DNA from: an uncultured Eubacterium sp.
GTDB taxonomy: Bacteria > Bacillota_A > Clostridia > Lachnospirales > Lachnospiraceae
Assembly: GCA_947653505.1 (NCBI GenBank)
Contig: CANTHI010000096.1
Coordinates: forward strand, 1 to 9,742
Direction: 5' to 3'
Length of the DNA stretch: 9,742 nt
Shown one piece after another: positions 5,346 through 9,742 of the stretch. Within the stretch, counting starts at the first letter, position 1, and every line of letters starts with the position of its first letter. The position numbers and the translations under genes are program-made. The notes beneath the pieces are model-generated. The model was not told the DNA's origin. It did not search any database and saw nothing but the letters and a program-made list of their open reading frames with translations.

Positions 5346-7924
5346 ATATTTTTCATAAAGTCGCCCTGCAGGGACTGAAAAAAAACCGTGCACGGACATT
5401 TGTAACAATTATCGGGGTTGCTTTATCGGCGGCGCTGCTGACGGCAGTAACTTCCTTTGGAATATCCATGCTGCATTATCTGACCGAAGGAGCGATTGTT
5501 AAAAGAGGCGGCTGGCATGTGGCCTTTGCCGGAGTGGACGCGTCATTTTTACAGGAGCAGGAAGCAGATCCGGCGGTTTTAGATCAGGCAGCCTATGCGG
5601 ATATCGGATATGCGTTACTGGAGGGAGGACAGAATCTGGACAAACCATATTTGTTTTTCGCGGGGTTTGATGAGAAAGCGTTTGACGCCCTGCCAGTGGA
5701 AGTCATCGGAGGCAGACTGCCGCAAAATGCGGATGAAGTGATGGTTCCGATGAGTGTTTCAGTAAATGGAGGTGTAAAATTTTCAATTGGAGATACGCTG
5801 CATCTGCAGGCCGGCAACCGGCTGGCAGGTGAGAGCAGGCTTTGCCAGCATGATCCGTATAAGGGGGATGCGGAAGCGCTTACAGATCTGAGTCCGCGAA
5901 GCTATACGGTAGTCGGCATTTATCAAAGAGCTGCCTTTGAAGAATATACAGCGCCGGGATATACGATGATTACGATGGCAGATCCACAGCAGGCAGCAGA
6001 CAGCTATACCGCGTTTGTTACTCTGAAAAATCCGTATCAGGTACGTGCGTTTGCAAAAGAAAAGCAGGCAAGTTTTCAGAATGATGATGTGCTGCGGTTT
6101 ATGGGTCTTTCGGATGACCGGCTGTTTACGACGCTGCTGTTTGCCGTTGGAAGTATTGTTGTTCTCATCATTATGACCGGATCGGTATTTCTTATTTACA
6201 ATGCATTTCACATTTCTCTCAATGAACGGATGCATCAGATGGGAATACTGATGTCGGTAGGAGCAACGGCAAAGCAGCTGCGCGGCGCGGTGCTGTCTGA
6301 AGGTCTGTGCATCGGCGCGGCCGGGATACCGGCTGGCATGCTGGCCGGACTGGCTGGTACCGGAGCTGTCATTCAGATTGTCAACCGGAGTTTTACAAGC
6401 ATTTTATATGATCAGGTATCTCTGACGCTCGTAATATCCCCGATTGCACTCGTTCTGTCCACGCTGGTCGCAATTGTTACGATACTGCTTTCTGCATGGA
6501 TACCGGCACACAAGGCAGTCCGTACACCTGTGATGGAATGTATCCGCCAGACAAATGAGATCAGGGTAGAAGCGAAAGCCGTCCGGACCTCTGCATTTGC
6601 CACGCGTATCTACGGACTGGAAGGAATGCTTGCACTAAAAAATTTTAAAAGAAATAAAGGGCGTTACCGCAGTGTTGTGCTGTCACTTGCCCTGAGCGTG
6701 ATTTTATTTGTTTCGGTCAATGCGTTTATCCTGGATCTGAAACAGGCGTCTGAGATGGCAGCCGCGTTTACGACCTATGATGTGGCGGTGGACTGCAGCG
6801 GGATGGAGGATGCACAGATGCTGCCGCTGTTTGACAGAGTAAAAACAATAAAGGAAATCAGTGAAAGCTCTTATCAGGAAGTGCAGACCTATTCATGTAT
6901 CGCAAAAAGCAGTGATTTTACAGACGATTTTACAAAAGTCATGGGAAGCGGAAATCAGGAAGAAGAGCGGCAGGTATCCCTGAACCTGTATTTTCTGGAT
7001 GATGCGGCGTACAAAAAAATGCTGCAGAAAGCGGGACTTCCGGTGGAAGCATATATGGGGGAACAGGCAGGGCTCATCGCGCTCGCCAAAATTGAAAATC
7101 ACAAACAGCGGATGATGGAAGTGGAGGAATTTGTTAATATGTTCCGCACAGACAGGATACAGGCTCAGCTGTTTCCGGTATCAGATGAAAAGCTTCCTGT
7201 GCCGCAGCAGGGACAGACAGTAGAGCTGACATTTGTCGATCTGATATTTCCGGATGTGATACCGCAAATGAATCAGACGCAGAATGTGACGGACAGCCCC
7301 TATTATTTTTCAGCGGCCGCGCCTTATTCCCTGAAAGAAAAATTTCAGACGCAGGAAGCGGATATCTGCAGCAGGGGAATGACGTTCCGTTCCCAAAAAC
7401 CGGCACAGGCTGTAAAGGAAATAGAACGCAGGATTCTGGAGGAGAAAATAACAGCCGGTTATCAGATCTGGAATGTATCCAGGATGCTGGACGACAATAA
7501 CAATATGATATTCATAGCCAATGTATTTGCCTATACATTTGCAGCGATGATTTCCCTGATCGCGGTAGCCAATGTATTCAACACGATCTCGACGAATATC
7601 CGGATGCGCAAAAGGGAACTGGCGATGCTGCGCTCGGTCGGAATGTCTGAGCGGGGTTTTCAGAAAATGATGAATTTTGAATGCCTGTTTTATGGAATGC
7701 GGGCGCTTGCGGCAGGGATTCCGGTTTCGGTTCTGATCTCATGGCTTATTTATCTTGGTATGCGGACAGGCGGGGCAGACGATATAGATTTTATGCTGCC
7801 GTGGGGCAGTATGGCGGTCAGTGTGGTCAGTGTGCTTCTGATCGTATTTTTAACGATGCTGTATGCGGCGGGAAAGGTGAAAAAAGAAAATATTATTGAT
7901 GCGCTGCGGGATGAGATGGCGTAG
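5342..7924 (+). CDS. Large double-FtsX ABC transporter permease, 860 residues
   Basis: A membrane protein built as two related halves. Half one has a helix at 19-43, an ectodomain at about 44-262, and three helices near 263-288, 315-346 and 359-388. Half two has a helix at 443-463, an ectodomain at about 464-720, and three helices near 722-750, 779-806 and 820-843. The FtsX-type cytoplasmic coupling segments are visible at NERMHQMGILMSVGAT (294-309) and RKRELAMLRSVGM (756-768). This gives eight predicted helices and two extracytoplasmic domains of roughly 220-260 residues each. BceB-type permeases differ, with ten helices and one ectodomain. The gene starts inside the ATPase stop (ATGA overlap). 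The two proteins should form the complete transporter, probably as one permease with two ATPase copies. The substrate is unknown. Confidence 0.94.
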   Translation: MNIFHKVALQGLKKNRARTFVTIIGVALSAALLTAVTSFGISMLHYLTEGAIVKRGGWHVAFAGVDASFLQEQEADPAVLDQAAYADIGYALLEGGQNLDKPYLFFAGFDEKAFDALPVEVIGGRLPQNADEVMVPMSVSVNGGVKFSIGDTLHLQAGNRLAGESRLCQHDPYKGDAEALTDLSPRSYTVVGIYQRAAFEEYTAPGYTMITMADPQQAADSYTAFVTLKNPYQVRAFAKEKQASFQNDDVLRFMGLSDDRLFTTLLFAVGSIVVLIIMTGSVFLIYNAFHISLNERMHQMGILMSVGATAKQLRGAVLSEGLCIGAAGIPAGMLAGLAGTGAVIQIVNRSFTSILYDQVSLTLVISPIALVLSTLVAIVTILLSAWIPAHKAVRTPVMECIRQTNEIRVEAKAVRTSAFATRIYGLEGMLALKNFKRNKGRYRSVVLSLALSVILFVSVNAFILDLKQASEMAAAFTTYDVAVDCSGMEDAQMLPLFDRVKTIKEISESSYQEVQTYSCIAKSSDFTDDFTKVMGSGNQEEERQVSLNLYFLDDAAYKKMLQKAGLPVEAYMGEQAGLIALAKIENHKQRMMEVEEFVNMFRTDRIQAQLFPVSDEKLPVPQQGQTVELTFVDLIFPDVIPQMNQTQNVTDSPYYFSAAAPYSLKEKFQTQEADICSRGMTFRSQKPAQAVKEIERRILEEKITAGYQIWNVSRMLDDNNNMIFIANVFAYTFAAMISLIAVANVFNTISTNIRMRKRELAMLRSVGMSERGFQKMMNFECLFYGMRALAAGIPVSVLISWLIYLGMRTGGADDIDFMLPWGSMAVSVVSVLLIVFLTMLYAAGKVKKENIIDALRDEMA

Positions 7925-7988
7925 AATGTTACATTGTGGCTATGCGGACACCGGTAATACACGAAAGGCTGAGGAACTATATACAAAT

Positions 7989-8054
7989 AACTTAAAACAG
8001 TTGCGCAGTGTGCAATATCATAGTAGTATATAAAATACAGAAAAAACTTAAAAC
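7989..8054. repeat. Direct repeat AACTTAAAAC flanking the candidate promoter of the LytTR genes
   Basis: AACTTAAAAC is exact at 7989-7998 and 8045-8054, 56 bases apart start to start. The first copy continues into AGTT to make AACT-N6-AGTT (7989-8002). The two copies bracket the candidate promoter for the LytTR regulator. LytTR proteins often bind paired direct repeats, usually spaced by about two helical turns, so the wide spacing here is not classical. They may be regulator sites or chance AT-rich matches. Confidence 0.35.
8001..8029 (+). promoter_or_regulatory. Candidate sigma-A promoter and dyad for the LytTR two-component genes
   Basis: TTGCGC (8001-8006) and TAGTAT (8024-8029) each match four of six consensus bases and are spaced by exactly 17. 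The -35 overlaps a near-palindrome at 8001-8015 (TTGCGCA, G, TGTGCAA, one wobble pair), which could be an operator. A promoter here would lie inside the N-terminal extension if translation began at 8008, which supports the later start at 8119. No clear terminator separates this gap from the upstream permease gene, so read-through is also possible. Confidence 0.35.
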
Positions 8055-8118
8055 GACACATCTGTCAATCGGTTTAGCCAGTATACGACAGACAGAAAAC
8101 GGGGGATTTGAAGATTTT

Positions 8119-8838
8119 ATGCTATATATTGCAATTTGTGATGACGATGAAAAGATGCTGGAACTGATTCAGGTAAATATCCGGACACTATTGAAAAAAC
8201 AGGCTCTTACAGCAAAAATAACCACTTATGTTCACAGTAGGAACCTGCAGTATGATATTCAGGAAGGAACGTATTTCGATCTGGCATTGTGCGACATAGA
8301 GATGCCGGATATAGATGGTATGAAATTATCTGCCTATATGAAAAACTATCTGCCCGATATCCTGATCATTTTCATTACAGCGCATCTGCAATATGCAATC
8401 GACGCATTTGAACTATCTGTATTCCGGTACATTCCAAAAAATTCTTTTCAGGCAAAATTCCAGCATGCTTTCGAAGATGCTGTCAAAATGATCCGGATGC
8501 AGAAAGACCAGTATTATATCGTACGGATGGCCGGGCATTTACGTAAAATCCAGTATCGCAGAATCCTGTACATTCATCGGGAAGGTAAGTATGCGGTACT
8601 GACATTACTGGACGGCTCCACCATCAGGATCAGAAAAACGCTTGCCCAGGTGTATAAGGAACTTGTCAACGGAGATTTTGTCTATGCCAGCCGCGGTGAT
8701 GTGATAAATCTCAGTCATGTTATGAGCATCACGGATCATATGATCGAAATGGAAGACGGTAAACAGATTTGGCCCAGTCATGCAAAACTGGAACAGGTGA
8801 AAGAGCAGTTAAATGATTTTTGGGGAGGACAGATATGA
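8119..8838 (+). CDS. AgrA-like LytTR-family response regulator
   Basis: 239 residues. The receiver domain (1-125) has acidic residues Asp8 and Asp9 in ICDDDEKM, phospho-acceptor Asp59 in LCDIEMPDIDG, Thr88 and Lys107. A LytTR DNA-binding domain (about 132-232) shows RRILYIHREGKY and the FVYASRGDVINLSHV segment, where this family normally has a conserved phenylalanine-x-arginine-type helix start. The reading frame is open back to 8008, but the added 37 residues are unlike the family and cover the candidate promoter. ATG 8119 places the protein start correctly at the receiver, with GGGGGA (8101-8106) 12 bases upstream, a slightly long spacing. It overlaps the kinase gene by four bases (ATGA). 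Such regulators usually control peptide quorum sensing, bacteriocin production or immunity; the target genes here are unknown. Confidence 0.92.
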   Translation: MLYIAICDDDEKMLELIQVNIRTLLKKQALTAKITTYVHSRNLQYDIQEGTYFDLALCDIEMPDIDGMKLSAYMKNYLPDILIIFITAHLQYAIDAFELSVFRYIPKNSFQAKFQHAFEDAVKMIRMQKDQYYIVRMAGHLRKIQYRRILYIHREGKYAVLTLLDGSTIRIRKTLAQVYKELVNGDFVYASRGDVINLSHVMSITDHMIEMEDGKQIWPSHAKLEQVKEQLNDFWGGQI

Positions 8839-9742
8839 GTGTTATATATGGAACTGCAGAAGCAGCGGCATCTTTTGCTGGCTTACTGGTTTTATTCCGG
8901 TTATACCGGAATGCTCTGCATACCTTATGTATTGACGATAGCAGGGGCAGTCTGAAGCAGGATCTGCTGTGGTCATCTGCAGGAGCGCTACTGGTATGTC
9001 TGTGCCGATATCTTCCATTTTTGCCGGATCATAGTATGCTCATTCTGGCTGTATATTTTTGTATCACAGGAAGGTGGATATACAAAGCGCACCATATCGT
9101 GTTATTTTCAATGGCCGGATTTTGTATGCTGTGTTTCAAAGGTTTTGAATTTGTCTTATCTATATTTTTCTCTTTGTTTTTTGGAGGATATCAGTCGTTT
9201 CTTAGTATGCTGCTGTCCGATGGAATATTCCGGACGGCAGTTCTTTGTGTGAAAATGATGTTATGGTGCGCTTTATCAGCAATCCTCTGCAAATATCTAA
9301 TCAGGATCCGTATCTCCAGAAGGAGTACCTGTCCATTGCTTGTATTTTCATGTGCAGGATGCATCGGATTTGTATATCTGTCAGTAGGAATATTCGAATT
9401 ATATACCAGTGTGGTCATACGTGTCTGGCTCTTTTTTGTGATCGCAGCCATAGCTGCTGCCTTTACTATTTACTTTTGCATAACAGAATACGCAGAAGAA
9501 CAGAAAACCTCTGAAATGCTGGAAATGAGAAACAGCTTATTGAATGAAAATTACAAAATGATCAGCAGTATTTATACAAGCCAGGCAAAGCTGTACCACG
9601 ATATGAACAATCATCTGAACGCCCTGTACCAGATGCTGGATGACAATAAGATCAATGATGCAAAAGCATATATTGAAAAAATAAACGGGCCGGTTTTAGA
9701 CAGATTTGCAACCGGCCCGTTTATTTTTTCAATATATGCTTT
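8835..9742 (+). CDS. AgrC-like sensor histidine kinase, C-terminus missing
   Basis: My translation from ATG 8835 (GGGGAGG at 8822-8828, six bases upstream) is open to the window edge, 302 codons. Six or seven hydrophobic helices occupy about 1-215. A cytoplasmic linker and the H-box KLYHDMNNHLNAL follow, with likely phospho-acceptor His255 in the H-D-x-x-N-H pattern of AgrC/HK10-type kinases. The GHKL ATPase domain that must follow is not present. From codon 277 on, the DNA forms one arm of a perfect inverted repeat. Residues about 288-302 come from the loop and the reverse-complement arm and do not resemble the family, so the true protein probably departs from this sequence near codon 288. 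No AgrB- or AgrD-like gene is visible nearby. It probably senses an extracellular peptide and phosphorylates the upstream LytTR regulator. Confidence 0.85.
   Translation, partial: MSVIYGTAEAAASFAGLLVLFRLYRNALHTLCIDDSRGSLKQDLLWSSAGALLVCLCRYLPFLPDHSMLILAVYFCITGRWIYKAHHIVLFSMAGFCMLCFKGFEFVLSIFFSLFFGGYQSFLSMLLSDGIFRTAVLCVKMMLWCALSAILCKYLIRIRISRRSTCPLLVFSCAGCIGFVYLSVGIFELYTSVVIRVWLFFVIAAIAAAFTIYFCITEYAEEQKTSEMLEMRNSLLNENYKMISSIYTSQAKLYHDMNNHLNALYQMLDDNKINDAKAYIEKINGPVLDRFATGPFIFSIYA
9663..9742. repeat. 33-base perfect inverted repeat, 14-base loop, ending on the last base
   Basis: The left arm 9663-9695 is the exact reverse complement of the right arm 9710-9742; the loop is 9696-9709. The left arm is normal kinase coding sequence (codons 277-287, starting KAYIEKINGP). 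The right arm reaches the final base of the window, so the repeat may continue beyond it. The inner 12 bp (AACGGGCCGGTT and its complement) followed by TTTATTTTTT looks like an intrinsic terminator, but its position inside a kinase gene and the full arm length argue for a fold-back at a contig end. Confidence 0.9.

Noticed and set aside
7925..7935. AATGT-T-ACATT palindrome just after the large permease stop
   Set aside because: Five-base arms with a one-base centre are too short for a terminator, and no T-run follows; such palindromes are expected by chance.
8061..8092. TCTGTC/GACAGA hairpin in the LytTR leader as a riboswitch or terminator
   Set aside because: Only six base pairs with a 20-base loop and no U-tract or conserved core; too weak to call.
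8008..8118. Alternative upstream start for the LytTR regulator
   Set aside because: The extra 37 residues are outside the receiver fold, lack a good ribosome binding site and overlap the candidate promoter.
1..9742. CRISPR array, insertion sequence, phage or tRNA/rRNA gene
   Set aside because: No regularly spaced repeats with unique spacers, no transposase or integrase frame with flanking inverted repeats, and no tRNA-like cloverleaf or rRNA segment was seen on either strand.

Overview
The window reads as chromosomal DNA of a low-to-mid GC Firmicute, most likely a gut clostridium of the Lachnospiraceae type. The basis is strong AGGAGG-type ribosome binding sites, AT-rich intergenic DNA with coding DNA near balanced GC, and protein families (ABC-2 exporter, two-TM histidine kinase, FtsX exporter, AgrC/AgrA-like pair) typical of these bacteria. 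All recognised genes lie on the + strand. I see no rRNA, tRNA, transposase, phage gene or CRISPR array.

Layout. (1) 1-171: AT-rich leader with three copies of ATTTGAAATA, then a nested hairpin with a U-tract ending about 26 bases before the first start codon. (2) 172-2586: a three-gene ABC-2 exporter operon, one ATPase and two different six-helix permeases of the COG4586/COG4587/COG3694 type; substrate unknown. (3) 2587-2803: a non-coding gap holding a nested perfect inverted repeat without a U-tract, then a dyad and an extended -10 promoter. (4) 2804-4496: OmpR-type response regulator and a short intramembrane-type histidine kinase, overlapping. (5) 4497-4655: a gap with a possible BceR-like operator. 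(6) 4656-7924: LolD/MacB-type ATPase and an 860-residue permease with two FtsX cores, overlapping by 4 bases. (7) 7925-8118: a gap with direct repeats and a candidate promoter. (8) 8119-9742: an AgrA-like LytTR response regulator and an AgrC-like histidine kinase, overlapping by 4 bases; the kinase runs off the window.

Working together (inference): the middle four genes look like a self-contained sense-and-export module of the BceRS/BceAB kind, in which the kinase has almost no extracellular part and the transporter probably supplies the signal, often an envelope-active peptide. The flanking ABC-2 exporter and the LytTR pair may form a wider envelope-defence or peptide-response neighbourhood, but nothing in the sequence proves they act together.

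The strongest anomaly is a perfect 33-base inverted repeat with a 14-base loop that ends on the last base of the window and falls inside the AgrC-like kinase gene. A fold-back artefact at a contig end is the simplest reading. I did not find a clearly undescribed system. The most novel-looking item is the pairing of an intramembrane-sensing kinase with a double-FtsX, two-ectodomain permease rather than the usual BceB-type permease.
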